Assembly (NCBI GenBank): GCA_020631735.1
Contig: CM036168.1
Coordinates: 101,266,036 to 101,330,035, forward strand
Direction: 5' to 3'
From: Saccharum officinarum
Taxonomy: Eukaryota; Streptophyta; Magnoliopsida; Poales; Poaceae
Length of the DNA: 64,000 nucleotides
Shown here in pieces: positions 21,078 to 33,886 of the stretch. The position numbers and the translations under genes are program-made. Numbering within the stretch: position 1 is the stretch's first letter; each line of letters opens with the position of its first letter. The notes under the pieces were generated by a model. The model was not told where the DNA came from. It made no database searches and saw only the letters and a list, made by a program, of their open reading frames with translations.

Positions 21078-24000
21078 GGTTTATTTCTCACCTGTTGCAG
21101 ATGACCAGTTCTACTTTGATTGCTGCAAGTATTGCCTCCTCCCTGCTGGAGACGAGGATTAGATCGTCGGGCACGATCTCTGTTAGTTATCTTACCTGAG
21201 ATGCTTTTGTTGGACATGACTACTCCTGGCAATGTATTAAAAACCTATGAAGTTATGTATGAAACTATGTTGCTTCCGCGAAACAAACTTGGTTTGTAAT
21301 ATTTTATTTGAACTCTGATGGATGTAATCTGTATGCCACTGGTGAAATGTTGAAACGAATGATGTGTTGTATTGAATTACTATGATCTTGGTTTGTATGT
21401 CAAAAGTTGTTTGAAATCCTTTGAGATTTCTGGACTACCGGGATTATGGGAGCTTAAGTACAGGAATTTGATCACTTCAGTGATTGTTTTTGTACTTACG
21501 TTCTTATAATTTGGTCAGTTCTGTTACAGTTTCAATCAACCGGTCAGTCCTTCCTCAGTTTCATCTCCTTCAGTTTTCTTCCTCGTTGCAAGTTTTGGGC
21601 GTTCTACACTTCGCCTGAATGAGGACCCTGTGAGCCTCATGCTCCAGTCCTGCCTCGGTGGAAAGGCGAAGGATTTCAATGTCTATCACCTTTCGGGATG
21701 GATGTTCAGTTTTTTGTTTCTTGCAAAGAAGTGGGTCTCATGATCTATATTCTAAAAAGTTTCTCTTGCAAGCAATTCACCATTTATTTTTTTCCTCTAG
21801 GGGAATGGAGGGCCTAATTGGCGCAGAGAATATGATCTCTGGGGCCAAGAAGAAGTTGTGGCCTGGACAACTGTTGGTAGTTCAAGATCCAAAAAGAGCT
21901 TTGCTGATGTTGTTCGTTCAGGCCGACCAACTAAGAAGAATCCAGTTTTCCTTAGATTGAAGTATCCCAACGATTATTACAAGAATTTCAAGAAACCTTT
22001 AGTTTTTTCCACTAGAGCTTCTTCATCTGACAAGCGTGTTCGTCGCTGGCTCCCTAGATTTTCCTCTCCAAACAATGCTGATTCTTTTGGAAAGAAACCG
22101 TCAAAGGAGGGGTCCATGGCGCGATCAACACCCCTCTAACTAGAGCTAATGTTGTTCCTATTTCAAATTCAAATTCATTTTCTTGCTCAGGCCCATCTCT
22201 AGCCGCTGGGCCATTTTCAGTGAATCACCCATCTTCTTAGACCTGTTCTAAATGCCTGGCCTAAGGTCACACAAGGCAAGCCTACCGCTTGGATTTCAGA
22301 TGCCGAATCTGCTTCAATTACGGGCATATATCCCTCTCCTGTCTTGTAAGGCTCGTCAGCACTGCACCTTTCAGCCCGTTTCCATTTGAGAAGGCAAAGA
22401 GTCACAAGTTGATCCCATAAATAACAAAGGGGCCTCTCCTCCTCCCTCTGTTTGCGCTCTAGCAAATTCCAATTCCCACCAAGCTACAGTAGAGAGCCAA
22501 GAAAACCCTCCCTTAGTCACTCTGATGACCAACTTCGCTGTTGATCCCCGCCCGCATCTGCCGGTGGGCTTTGCTCTAGAGGATCCACTTCCCTGCCCCT
22601 CCTCCCGTAGGAGGTTTCGTGATGGGGTGCTACTTCCTGCACAACGAAGACCTAGCGATCATCAAGCTCTAGCCACAGGTCCACAAGGAGGATTTTGGCC
22701 ATCTTGAGTCCGCCCTACGCTCCTGGTTCCTTAACATTCATTAGGTTCGAGTCACAGACATCTAGCCTTGTGCCCTAGGAGATGCATATGTGAGATTCAA
22801 CAGTGCTCTGGAAAGGGAGAAGTTCTTGGGTCCTGTTTTTCCCTTTGGCAACTATAATATGATTGTTATCAAGCATGACGAGGCAAATAATACTAGATCT
22901 TTTGACTTAGATCGTGAAGCTTGGGTGATGTTGATTGGGTTCCCGGAAGATATCTGTAGCATGGTTGGAATCGCAAAATCTGTTTTAGGTTTTGGAATCA
23001 TGGTGCATGTCCATGAATCAAGCACCCTTGCTCGCATCATCGTCAAGGTTTATCTGAATGATGACGCCAAGATCCCCGACTCAGTGAAGGTCAATGCTAG
23101 CATGCCCAACAAGGGGAGATCCTAGACTATGCCGTGTTTGTGCTCAAGAGGAAAGGCATTCAGGAGCGGCCCAACGAACAAGCTTATGTTGTTGCAGGCC
23201 CTCTACATCCCTATCCTCCACAGGCTCCACGCTGGATGGGTCTAGTCCCACCGGCTGCTTCAAACGTCACACCTGCTGACTCCTAGGAAAACGACTCCAA
23301 CATGGTGGTGGACAATGCCGATGGAGGTGGCGGGTTTGCTGCAGCACATGATGAAGTTGAAGTAGAAGTTGAAGTCCATAATGCTGCCCTGGTGGCTGGA
23401 GACACTGAACCTATTGGTGCCCCAACACCACCTGCTGATGTTGCCAAGAAGCCCTCTCTCAAGTCAGTCATTGTCATGGACACTGCTGGTCCCTCTATCA
23501 CTCGTGTGCTCTTCCCAACTGCCCCGGTTGTGCCTCAGGCTCCTAAGCTCCCGATCCCTGAAAAGGTACTCAATTTCATATGCAAAATCCCATAGTCAAG
23601 TTCTTTTGCCTGCCTCACTCTTCTCGACATTGATTATGATACTGTTATCCCACCTTTTTCAATGATCCCCTAATCTTGGCTCGTTTGGCCTATCTCCTGC
23701 CTCCCTAGATCAAAGAACCCATGGGAGGTGCAAACTCCGTGCTTGATGAGGAGGACCTGGTGGAGATCACAGCCTCAGACTTCACCCCACGCAACAGGAG
23801 GGCCACCAAGCATAGGGAGCAGATAGATGACAGATTCCTCCGTCATAGCAAAAGGAACGTCGTCAAGCTTGCTGGTTTCAAGGCTGCCCTTGCAACCCCA
23901 CAAGAAAAGGAAGTGCTAAGCCCAACCCCTCTGGCTGTCATCCTAGCGCCTGGAAACCCAATTGCCCCTCATCTTACTGAAGACATAGTGTAAGGCATTA

Positions 24001-24493
24001 CGACTGGCTTCCTCCAGATACAGCCTGTGGCTATGTCTGCTGCCATCCTGAAGTCTGACAACAATGTGGATCACAACTAGAGGAGCTGTCTCTGCAGCGC
24101 TTTGCTAGCTAGCACTGCATGGTTTATTAAACTTAAGTCTGCTATCTTTTGATCAGTATGCCCAGCCTGCGTGCGGGCTTAATAAGAACCTCTCTGCCAC
24201 TGTGTGACATGTAAGCATATTAAGTTCGCCAGTCATTTGCTACTCGTTATGCTATATCTTAATGATGATTATTAGTGTTTTAAGTTATCCATTTTCCCTG
24301 ATGCCTTCAATTTCCTATTGTTTTATATATGTGATGCTTTCTAGCCAGTTTTTTCTTTGTTACTTTATCTATGGGACTGCTCTACCTTTCACTGTGCTGA
24401 AGCACTGGGTGCTTTGTTCTAGAACGAGATTGTGTTCTTTTTGTTTGGTCATTGGTTGGCCAAACCCTAGCAACTTTTTTACAATTGTTTTTG

Positions 24494-27400
24494 ATGAATA
24501 GCAACAGGAATCACAAGATACTTTCATGGAATGTCAGGGGAATTAACTCCTAGGAAAAATGGGATGCCATTCATGAAAAAATCACAGAAAGTGCTTGTAA
24601 TATTATGTGTTTGCAAGAAACTAAGAGGGAGACCTTTGACATCACTATGATGTTGTGCAGTCTTATTTGGACAGTTTTGCTTTCTCTCGTTCTGCTGGAG
24701 CTTCTGGAGGTCTTATTTCTGTTTGAAACAGCAACCTCTACCACTATGATGTTGTGCAGTCTAATTGCTATGCTTTAACAATCAAAGTTACCTGTCGCTT
24801 GATCAAAGCTTTTTTCATCTAACAAACATTTATGGACCTGCTCATTCCTCTGGAAAACTAGCTTTGATCACCTGGCTTTTGAATTTGGATACATCAAACT
24901 TTGAAGATCGGCTTTTGACAGGTGACTTCAATTTATATCGAAGCCTATATGACAGGAGCAGACCAGGAGGTGACCTGTCAGAGATGCAAATATTTAATAA
25001 TACTATTCTACACTTGGATTTGTTAGACATACCTTTTAATGGAAGAAGGTTCACCTGGAGTAATATGCAACAAAATCCTTTGCTGGTCAAGCTTGATTGG
25101 GTTATGGTTTCTTCAGCTTGGGGACTTACATATCCTGCCACTATTGTGCAGCCTCAATCTAAACCCCTATTTGATCATATACCTTACGTGGTCAATATTG
25201 GAAGCAAAATACCAAAAGGATCTGGCTTCAGATTTAAATTTTTTGGGTGGATCAACCTAACTTCCTCTAAACTGTTAAATTACATTGGAACATCAGCCCC
25301 TTCTTTGCAAATGCAGTAAGAACCTTGTCAGCAAAATTTAAACAGGTCAGAGCTGGCTTAAGAAATTGGAGCAAGAGGCTCTCCAACCTAAACAAGCTGA
25401 TTCACAACTCCAACTGGGTTCTTCTTCTGTTGAATGGTTTGGAGGAACAAAGGCCTCTTAACCCTCTTGAAGCTAACTTCAGAGTTTTAGTAAAGAATCA
25501 CCTCTCTAATCTCCTAGAATCCAAAAGAAAATATTGGAGACAGAGAAATACAGTGAGATGGGTAACCTTGGGTGATGAAAATACTTCCTTTTTTTAGGCA
25601 ATGGCTACCCATAACAACATCAAAAAGCATATAGGAAGTCTCACCACCTCTAAGAACATCTTGGTAACTGACCATAAACAGAAAGCTGCTCTCCTATGGA
25701 ATGCTTTCAAGAACAGGCTGGGGGTTAGTGACTACTCTAGGATCTCCTATGATCTGAACTCCCTCCTCCATAGGCAAGACCTTGATTTCCTAGCTGATGA
25801 CTTTAGCTCCACTAAAATTGATGCAGTGATCAAAGATCTGCCCAACAATCATGCACCTGGTCTAGATGGGTTTAATAGGCTTTTCATCAAAAAACATTGA
25901 CCTATTGTCAAAGAGGACTTTATCAGAGTTTTCCATGATTTTCACATATCAGTCATTGATATCAGTTGTCTCAATAGCTCCCACATTACTCTCATCCCAA
26001 AGAAACCCAACTCAGCTTCTATTGATGATTATAGACCAATTTCCTTCCTCAGTTACTCCTTGAAATGCATTACTAAACTCCTATCCACAAGGCTCCAATC
26101 TGTCATGACTAAGCTGGTACATCCCAACCAATATGGTTTTATTAAAGGAAGAACCATACAAGATTGTTTGGCCTAGGCCTTCCAGTTTCTACATTTATGT
26201 CATCACTCCAAAAAAAGATAGTCATCCTGAAATTGGACTTTGAAAAAGCCTTTGACAAGATTGAACACCACGTGATTATTGAAGTACTAAAGCACAAAGG
26301 ATTTCCATATAAGTGGGTAAATTGGATTGATATGCTTCTAAAATTAGGTACCTCGTCTGTTCTTCTTAATGGTGTACTAGGCAAGAGCTTCAAATGCTTG
26401 AGAGGGGTCAGGCAGGGAGACCCCCTCTCACCCTCCTGTTTGCTTTAGCAGCTGACCTTCTTCAATCCATCATTAACAAAGCCTGGCAACTGGGTGTTCT
26501 TAAACATCCCATCAGTGAATCATTTGGTGGTGATTATCCAATAGTGCAGTATGCTGATGACACCCTCCTCATAGTACCAGCTAAAGCCAGAATTCTATTG
26601 AACTTGAAAGGACTCTTGAGATCGTCTTTAGATTCAACAGGTCTTCATTTAAATTTTAGAAATCCTTCTTGGTACTAATTAACATTGACAATGTCAAAGC
26701 TGCTCATCTTGCCAATACTTTTGGATGCTCCACTAGAAACATGCCTTTCACCTACTTAGGCCTACCCTTGGGCACCTAGAAACTTTATGTCCAAGACTTC
26801 ACCCCTTTGATGAACAGAATTGAAACCAGACTGACTGGTATCAGTAAAATGCTCTCTTACCATGGCAAACTAATTCTCTGCTATGCCCACTTACTACATA
26901 TGCAGTCTGATGTTACCCCCACAAGTTGTAAAGCAAATTGACAGGTATAGAAAACACTGTCTGTAGAGTGGTGGAGATATCAACAGAAAGGGCACCCGCT
27001 TAGCAGCTTGGGAAACTGCTTGCAGACCCAAAGATGAAGGGGGCCTAGGCATCATTGATATTAACACTCAGAACAAAGCTCTCCTTCTAAAATTCCTAAA
27101 CAAATTCTACAACCAGATGTTCCATGGGTTCATCTCACCTGGGAGAAGCTCTACCATAATAATACTACCCCCCATGCTAGAAGTCTTGTGGGTTCCTTTT
27201 GGTAGAAAGAGGTGCTCAAATTACATGTTGATTTTAGATGCTTAGCCCAGTGTAAGCCTAATCTTGGTAACTCAGCTCTCTTCTGGTCAGACTGCTAGAA
27301 TGATGATTACCTAAAGGATTCTTTCCCTCACCTGTTTTCTTTTGCCAAGAAAAAGAAATGCTCCATCAGATATTATCTGACCAATGACATTAGTAGAAAC

Positions 27401-28057
27401 TTCTTTCCGCCCCTTTTAGTTCAAGCTTCTGAGGAACTACAAGAGATGTAAAACTTGCTTCAGTCCTTTAACTAGGATTCAGAATCTTTTGATTGCTGGT
27501 ACTACACATGGAACTCATCTTCATACTCCTCAAAGCAAGCTTACAAGGCCCTTCAAGGTACTCAGCAAGCCTCACCTCTCTTCTCCAGGATGTGGTCTGG
27601 TGACAACCTTGGAAAACACAAATTCTTCTTCTAGTTACTCCTCAAAGACAGGTTAAATACTAGAAATATTTTACGAAGAAAGAACATGCATCTGGCCAGT
27701 TACAGTTGTGCTATTTGTAACTCCAATTCTGAAGAAACCATTATGCATCTCTTCTTTGAGTGTCCATTCAGTCAATCCTATTGGAACTACATTGGCATCA
27801 CATGAGATTTGAGCCTTCCTCCCCTGGGCATGATCATTGAGTTGAGAACCAACTTTGGGAGTCATATCTTCAGAGAAATCGCAATTGCTGCCTGCTGGAT
27901 CATTTGGACCTCGAGAAATGGGCTTATTTTTTACAACAAACCTTGCACTCCTAGCAACTGGAAGAATCGGTTCAAGGAAGAAGTTGGCTTGATTTGCATC
28001 AAGGCCAAGCCCAACCATGCAGGCTCTCTACAACAGTGGCTAGAGAATATATCATAA
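24494..28057 (+). pseudogene. LINE ORF2 (endonuclease and reverse transcriptase)
   Basis: It starts MNSNRNHKILSWNVRGINS, the usual start of a plant L1 ORF2. An APE-type endonuclease (LQETKRE near 24615, GDFNLYRS near 24923, RRFTWSN near 25045) is followed by an L1 reverse transcriptase: HAPGLDGF near 25850, FIKGRTIQD near 26140, LDFEKAFDKIEH near 26240, GVRQGDPLSP near 26405, and the catalytic YADD near 26550. A cysteine-rich C-terminal zf-RVT segment (CAICNSNSEETIMHLFFECPF) lies at about 27710-27770. Many lesions are present: TAG at 24551, further stops near 25595, 25898 and 26174, and a frameshift near 26430. It cannot be translated whole. In a live element this protein nicks DNA and primes reverse transcription. 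Confidence 0.88.
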
Positions 28058-28142
28058 TGTCTTTTCCCTTTTTCCTTTTGAGCTTTGCAAGCTCCTTTTT
28101 GCACCACTCGTGCACCTGTAATTCCTTTCATGTACTACTTTC

Positions 28143-28170
28143 TTTTTATATATATATATATATAATATAT
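28143..28170. repeat. (TA)n tract in the LINE 3' UTR
   Basis: About 20 bp of alternating TA just before the LINE tail, followed by a GGGGAGTTTTCCCC palindrome and the terminal A run. Confidence 0.8.
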
Positions 28171-28203
28171 GGGGAGTTTTCCCCACTAAGCCCTCAAAAA
28201 AAA

Positions 28204-29760
28204 TTACATCAACGACTTAGTGATAGAAATATTTAAATATTTATGTGCTGAGTAATGGTCAAAGTTTTGAAGACTCATGATATTTTGTTTATTATTTATT
28301 TTTTATAAGAAAAGACAAAGTTATGCATCAAAAAAGAAAATAGAAAAAACAATCACAGGAAGGGACGCACATGACGCCACAATCCAGGAGCGGGGGCAGC
28401 ACATGAGATGGTACATACCAACCACGGAACACTTGGGAAGTCCGAACAGGAGAAAAACGGAAGAAGAAAAGGAGACGAGAAGGAAAAAAGAAGCAGACAA
28501 AATACTTTTTATTGGTTTGAAGAAAATTTGATTTGATGGTAGAAATTTTGCCTCTTTAATCCGATTCCAACTCTCCAACTACTACCCTGTGCAGCCGGGT
28601 ACACAGTGGAGTATACATGTATCTATTATACCTAGTAATAACACATATGAGCACTTACACAATATGTTTTAGAATCAGACTTCATATCATGCTACACAAG
28701 AGCTATTCTAACTCGTATGAGCATGAGTTGTATATATAAGTCCTGACGGAAGAAACTCTCCTTTGTCTGGTAGTTAGAGGGAGACAGACAAAAAAAAGAT
28801 AGATGAAAAAAATGGTCAGAAATTTTGCCTCTTTATTATTAGTTATAGATTTTATGATGACCGTGACATCCGTAATATAAGTTAATGCTGACAATAAATA
28901 ACAATGTCCTATTAAACTTGTATCATTTTTTCCGAGTGAAACCTGTATCAAATTAAAATACACCTTGGTATATTTTTCCTTCCATTGCAAAGCACATAAT
29001 TATTTAGCTATAAATATACCATAACTTTAGTTTTTCGTACTACCCATGTGTTTGAATGACTCAATATCGACCTTTGTAGCTTTTTGACGCATCATATCAA
29101 CCTCCGTAATTTTTTTATCGATGTGTAAAAAATAAAAACATTAACTTACGTTAATTTGGTTCAAGAGTTGAAGTTAGATGCAGCCTATAATGAAGTCAGC
29201 CCAACTGCAAGAATTCAGTCCAGGAGAGGCCCGCTCGGATCTAAATATTTTACATCAGAAACCCCGATTTATTTAAAAAAACTATTAAGGCTCTCCCATT
29301 TTTTCTTTCTCTCTGGCATCTTTATATTTGAAACCCGTATTCTTTCTATTCTTTTCCCCACTATTAATTTCGGTTCTGACGAGGACAGGCTGCCATCGGC
29401 TGATTAGGAGACCGAACCACTTTATTATTATTATAGGTCGGACGAAAATCTAAAGTGGCTAGAAATTTTGCATCTTTTGTATTAGGTATAGATTTCCTCG
29501 GTTTCAAATTACAGTTTACTCTGCCTCGACTTTTTTTCTAATTTTGACTAAATTTATATTATAAAAAAATTGCATCCAAATCTACAACTACCATCAGTTT
29601 GTTCATTAACTCACGCTAATAAGAAGAAATGTGCTGATTGTGTGTTGTTTCTGCTGGAAAAGGCATGTAAACTTGAGCAAGAGTGAATAGTAATGATGTA
29701 CAGTTTACTCTCACGTCTAAACCCACTCAATGGTGCATAAATATCTGATAATGATTCAAC
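28204..29760. other. AT-rich intergenic DNA
   Basis: No gene recognised. About 28850-29060 is a diverged copy of the repeat at 15840-16060. Confidence 0.4.
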
Positions 29761-30370
29761 ACGGGCGTCCGCCCGTGACTCCCGTCGGACACGGCTCCGT
29801 AAAAGCGGCCCCCATCTCTCTCATCAAAAACAAAAAAAACAAATACACACTCCATCCGCCCCCTTCCCTCACCGCGCCCAATTGTTAAGTAGGAATGTTA
29901 CGGTGGTATGTTGCAAGCGTTGTGAAAAATGTCCCATCTGTTTCAGACATATGTTACAACAGTATATTCTAAATGTTTCATCTGTGTCTGACGTATGTTG
30001 TATCCAAGTGTTTCATGTTGCAAGTGTTTCAATGTGGCACGGTGAGTGATGGGCGCACGGCCCGGGTGCCGGAGGATGGAGCGCAGTAGAGCTGGGGACC
30101 GACAGAGGAGTGCGCAACGAGCTGTGGGCCGGCTCATGGGTCCTGCTCACGCGAAGAGAGAGGAGGGTTCAGGGGGAAGGAGCGGGGGGCATCGGGGGGT
30201 ACGGTGCACGTGCGAGGCGGGGACAAGGTGGGAGGGGGCGGGCTGCGTGGCCATCCATCCGGAGGAGCGGCAGGCGCAGCGTCAAGGGCGGGGTGCACGT
30301 GCATCAGAGCAAAGGCGGACGGAGGCGGGCTATGCGGGCGTCCGAATGCTAGCCACGCCGATAAATATTC
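29761..30370. repeat. Fragment with ATGTTGCAAG/GTTTCAT short repeats and a GC-rich block
   Basis: About 29885-30040 repeats variants of ATGTTGCAAGTGTTTCAT. This is the reverse complement of the motif array at 32745-33130. A GC-rich block without a convincing gene follows to 30350. Confidence 0.5.
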
Positions 30371-31380
30371 CCTATTAAACTTTGTTATGCTAATTCTGTC
30401 CACCTACTTCTAGTCCTAATTTTGATGTCCTTTTGCCATCGTTTGCTGTACATACCTGGTGGTTTTTATTTTTAAGTGACATTAACATTTATAGGGACGC
30501 TCATTCTAAAAACACGCATGCACACACACTATATCCTAGTGAATTAGATGAAGAATGATATATGACCACATGTGTAAAGAAAACAAATTCCCATCTAAAA
30601 ATTTTAAATTTACGTTTACGAACCATGTCGTCCTAATTGATGGTCCTACTCTTTTTGTAAAAGATAAGATAAATTATCAAACCCATGCGCATATTTCCCC
30701 ACTTTTCTCTTTTCTACTTCCGGCGAAGTTGTCGTCACCTTTTTTCCAGCAGGGCATGCCTTGCAACTAGCCAAGTAGAAGTGGGCATCTCAAGCTAGAG
30801 CTTTGGAGATGCTCAACGCTAAGCATATGCATGAGCCACGGAGACATAAACAAATGCAACGACAATCATTCATATATGATCGTTGTCCCTTGTGTCCATA
30901 TGTAAAAAATGTTGTATATAGAACTTATATACACGTCTCTCTTTTTGGTTTAATAGTGTCCAAATAATTGTACTTTTGATAGATTAACTAGTTTTTATCC
31001 ATCCGAAGATAGTCAAATATGCACCACTAATGATGGCATCCTTATGGGTACATGTCTATACACTTTATAGAGGTAGAACTTGTGCGATGTTATTCAGCCT
31101 GGATAGTTGAGTTGTATGCCTAAATCAAGTTTATGCATTCATCGGGAAATTAAGAGGAGATAAAAAAAAGAGAAATTTTACAATGATCAGAAAAATATGA
31201 GTCATTTATAGGGTAAATCTAACGATGCAAAAATAAGAGGTGCCCATATGAAGGTACTTGGAAGTACTAAATTGGTGAGGACGGTGGACAAGTACCAAAA
31301 TAGACGGATTAGTTCTAGAATTTTCTAAAATTATTATTTTTCGATAAGGGTAATTTGGTAATGGAGTAGAGCGACTGAAC
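30371..31380. other. AT-rich intergenic DNA
   Basis: Nothing recognised beyond short open frames. Confidence 0.4.
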
Positions 31381-32459
31381 TCTTTCAACACCAATGCCCG
31401 CACGCCCGCTCGCTCTTGGCTATAAGGACTACACGCTCGCCGGCATGGACAGTTGGACACAGGGGTTCGCCGGAGCTCCGCCCCAGGGCCATGAACGAAC
31501 GACAGGCGAATGACCTGATGAAGTGCAGAGTACTTCTAGCTCATGCGTCATGCTGGCTAATGCTCATGTGGTGTTGTCACTTCTCGCTTGCTGGCATGAC
31601 AGCACTCTTGGATCATGGGCCATGCCTCCCTCCCTAATCCGGGAATCCCCATCGACGAGACTACTACTGCGTATGGCGTGCGTAATTTATTACAGCGGAA
31701 GGCATCGGCGCCGGCGCCGGCCCTAGCCCATCAAAAAGGCGGCGGCGGCGGCGGCGACCGATCGAGCAGAAGGCGTCTGCGGATGGCCGCTGAGCCGATA
31801 GAGGCCGGGAAAGAATCCGTGTGCGAACATGCTCGGTGCACGCTGCCACGAGCATCCTGTAGATGCATAGCGACCTCGACGCTCTATCCGTGGAGCTTGT
31901 GGCTGGACGCCGTCGCCGTCATTCATGGCGTCGCGCCGCTCACCACCTCCAGATAGCTGCCACGAGCCACTCCTTCGTAGCATCCTCATCTTTGGCCTCG
32001 TCAGTCGCAATCCATCATACCGCAATACATGCCATCCAGCACCCTGCACCATGGCCTGCAACGCACCTACTCTTCTCTCTCTCCGATCTCCGCCACGAGA
32101 AATCTCCATCTAGATGGCGGCACAGCTTCGGGTTGGCCCCCTGTCCCCACTCCCCACAATAGCTCATAGACTAATATACTCTGAAGAATAGGATTTCAGT
32201 TTTATAAGGAGGCTTCTTACTCAATTAAATGCTAGATAAATGAAAAAAATGAAAGTACCTGAAAGTACCGGATACTTTTCCGACCATCGTAAAACACCTC
32301 AAAAAAAAATAGAGGGGTGCACCCGTGCAGGATCGGATTTGTAGAATTGTAAATTGTGAGGGTGTGGTCACGAGTCATACAAGGAGGTTTTTATAGATTA
32401 ATTATACCACTAATACTAATTTGTAGTACCACTAACCACTCTAATTAGGGAGATGCTAA
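31381..32459. other. GC-rich patch and intergenic DNA
   Basis: About 31400-32130 is GC-rich with open frames on both strands and a GGC microsatellite at about 31739-31757. No domain is readable, so no gene is called. The rest is AT-rich. Confidence 0.4.
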
Positions 32460-33642
32460 CGTCTGGACCTCCCGCGCTTAGGACGCGTCCGGACGCAGCT
32501 CCCACCAACAACTATTAGAATGATTCCACTATTCGTGGGCTAGCGTCGCGGCCCACCTACATAAGTCTGATCTCAGGCTACTCGTAGTAACTTATCAACG
32601 AAGTGGTATCCCTGCCCTGCCCGTAACAAAGAAGGGGAGAGCGCGCGCTCGTCCGCGCTGCCATCCCTAGCCCCCGCCGCGCCCCCACCGCCATCTGAGA
32701 ACAAGGCAGTCGAAAACGAGGAGGATGCACCAAGGCGGGGAGGAAGATGCAACATTTGATCTACTTTTAAAACATACAAATACAACACTTACAACATACG
32801 TACGAAGATAGATGAAACATTTAAAACATGCATCTAAAACACTTAAAAACACTTGAAACATTGCAAACATATGCAATATCCATATAAAAACACTTGCAAT
32901 AATTATGTGAAACATATGCAATATCTAGATAAACATTCTTGCAACATACGTTTGAAAAAACAGATGAAACATTGGGAACAGACGTTTACAACATATGTGT
33001 ACAACCATTGCAACATATGCAACATCCTAATCTACTTTTGCAACATCCATATGAAATACTTGCAACATACCTCTAAAACATCTGCAACACTTGAGACAAT
33101 GCTTGCAACATGCACTTTCAAGTGCAACATCTACTTGCTGCTTATGAAATGGAGTTCGTCGAAGGCAGCCGTGTCGTTGCCACCATCGACCAGTGCCACC
33201 ATCGATCAGATCGACTCCACTTACCACGAGGCCGGCGAGGACCCCTTCGTGGTTGCCGGTATCCTGCATTCCACATAGGACACGCAGCCCCTACAGCCGG
33301 CGCCGCAGTCCCACCACCACCTGATCTCACGCGTGTGCAGTGGATCTGGTGAAACAGTGAGAGAGAGATAAGAGGAATGCTGCTTGCTCGTGGCTCCCAA
33401 TTGGAGATGGAGCAAAATGCCCGGGTGTGGAGAGGGAGCAAGGCCAGCATTGGTGTAGGCCGCGGTGGAGGGAGGTAGCCGGCTGGCATCGGCAAACAAC
33501 GAGAAAGAAACGGGCGGATGACTAATGAGATTGGGAGTCTTTTTAGAAGGTGTGGAGATTAGGAGTGGGTGGAGACATGGGAGGCTATTGGACTATTCGA
33601 GCCCAGCCATATTGCGTCCTGAAAATTAATGACGTCCAGTCG
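32460..33642. mobile_element. Non-autonomous DNA transposon, about 1.18 kb
   Basis: The left end reads CGTCTGGACCTC with TTAGGACGC further in. The reverse complement of the right end reads CGACTGGACGTC with TCAGGACGC at a similar spacing. The interior holds a long array of GCAACAT/GAAACA motifs (32745-33130) and GC-rich flanks, as in subterminal repeat regions of plant DNA transposons. No transposase frame was found. I could not find a target duplication, so the superfamily is open. Confidence 0.45.
32745..33130. repeat. GCAACAT/GAAACA motif array
   Basis: At least fifteen variants of TTGCAACATAC, GAAACATT and GCAACATCC at roughly 20-40-bp spacing. Confidence 0.7.
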
Positions 33643-33886
33643 CCCTGCTCGTATCAGTTCCGCTCTAATTAAGGCAAACCATAGGTCCTAAAATTTTGGA
33701 GGGCCTGTGCATACAGTGAGCTTGCCTCCAGGACGAGCTTGATGGCCACATGTGTCAAAAATAAAGAATAAAAACCCAACTAAGATTTAAAATAGCATTA
33801 GTACACAAATGACTTTGCAAGACGATACGATTTTATTAACGGCGGCTGTCAAGCTGGTTGCCCGCCTCCGTTAATCGGTGGCCGAG
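33643..33886. other. Short spacer
   Basis: No feature recognised. The join with the LTR start at 33887 lacks the primer-binding site expected next to it, so a rearrangement is likely. Confidence 0.3.

Larger units (their letters stand above)
16690..21528 (+). mobile_element. Solo LTR of a Tekay-type Gypsy element (4.84 kb)
   Basis: It begins TGTAACACCCCAGATGTTTGG and ends GGTCAGTTCTGTTACA, the same terminal text as the chromovirus LTR at 49415-53960. There is no primer-binding site or internal region, and LINE ORF1 continues on the far side. Flanks are ATTTC (16685-16689) and GTTTC (21529-21533), a 5-bp target duplication with one change. It is diverged from the other LTRs here but shares the GC-rich block, the intron-split ORF, the AATTCGATTCGA block and the terminal third. 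Confidence 0.85.
16621..23993 (+). pseudogene. LINE ORF1 (nucleic-acid-binding protein), interrupted
   Basis: The first 23 codons (16621-16689, beginning MASLSDLNFDPGIEFGKVVS) lead straight into the solo LTR. After the LTR and its duplicated target bases the frame continues in register at 21534, through SFGRSTLRLNEDPVSLMLQ and LGGKAKDFNVYHLSGWMFSF, which is typical plant L1 ORF1 text. Further on come a WRREYDLWGQEE block, a WVMLIGFPEDICSM segment (22920-22960) as in DUF4283-type proteins, and a long acidic and proline-rich tail to 23993. ORF1 proteins bind LINE RNA to form the retrotransposition particle. Several stops and frameshifts between 22130 and 23700 make it non-functional apart from the LTR insertion. 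Confidence 0.8.
16550..28203 (+). mobile_element. L1-type LINE, nearly full length, split by a solo LTR
   Basis: ORF1 starts at 16621, is interrupted by the LTR at 16690-21528, and resumes to 23993. ORF2 runs 24494-28057. The 3' UTR has a TA-rich tract and ends in an A run near 28195-28203. Without the LTR the LINE is about 6.8 kb. The 5' border is estimated from the short leader before the ORF1 start; I found no target duplication. Confidence 0.8.

Noticed and set aside
31723..32109. A minus-strand frame of 128 codons
   Set aside because: GC-rich patch with frames on both strands, no motif, no splice or promoter support.
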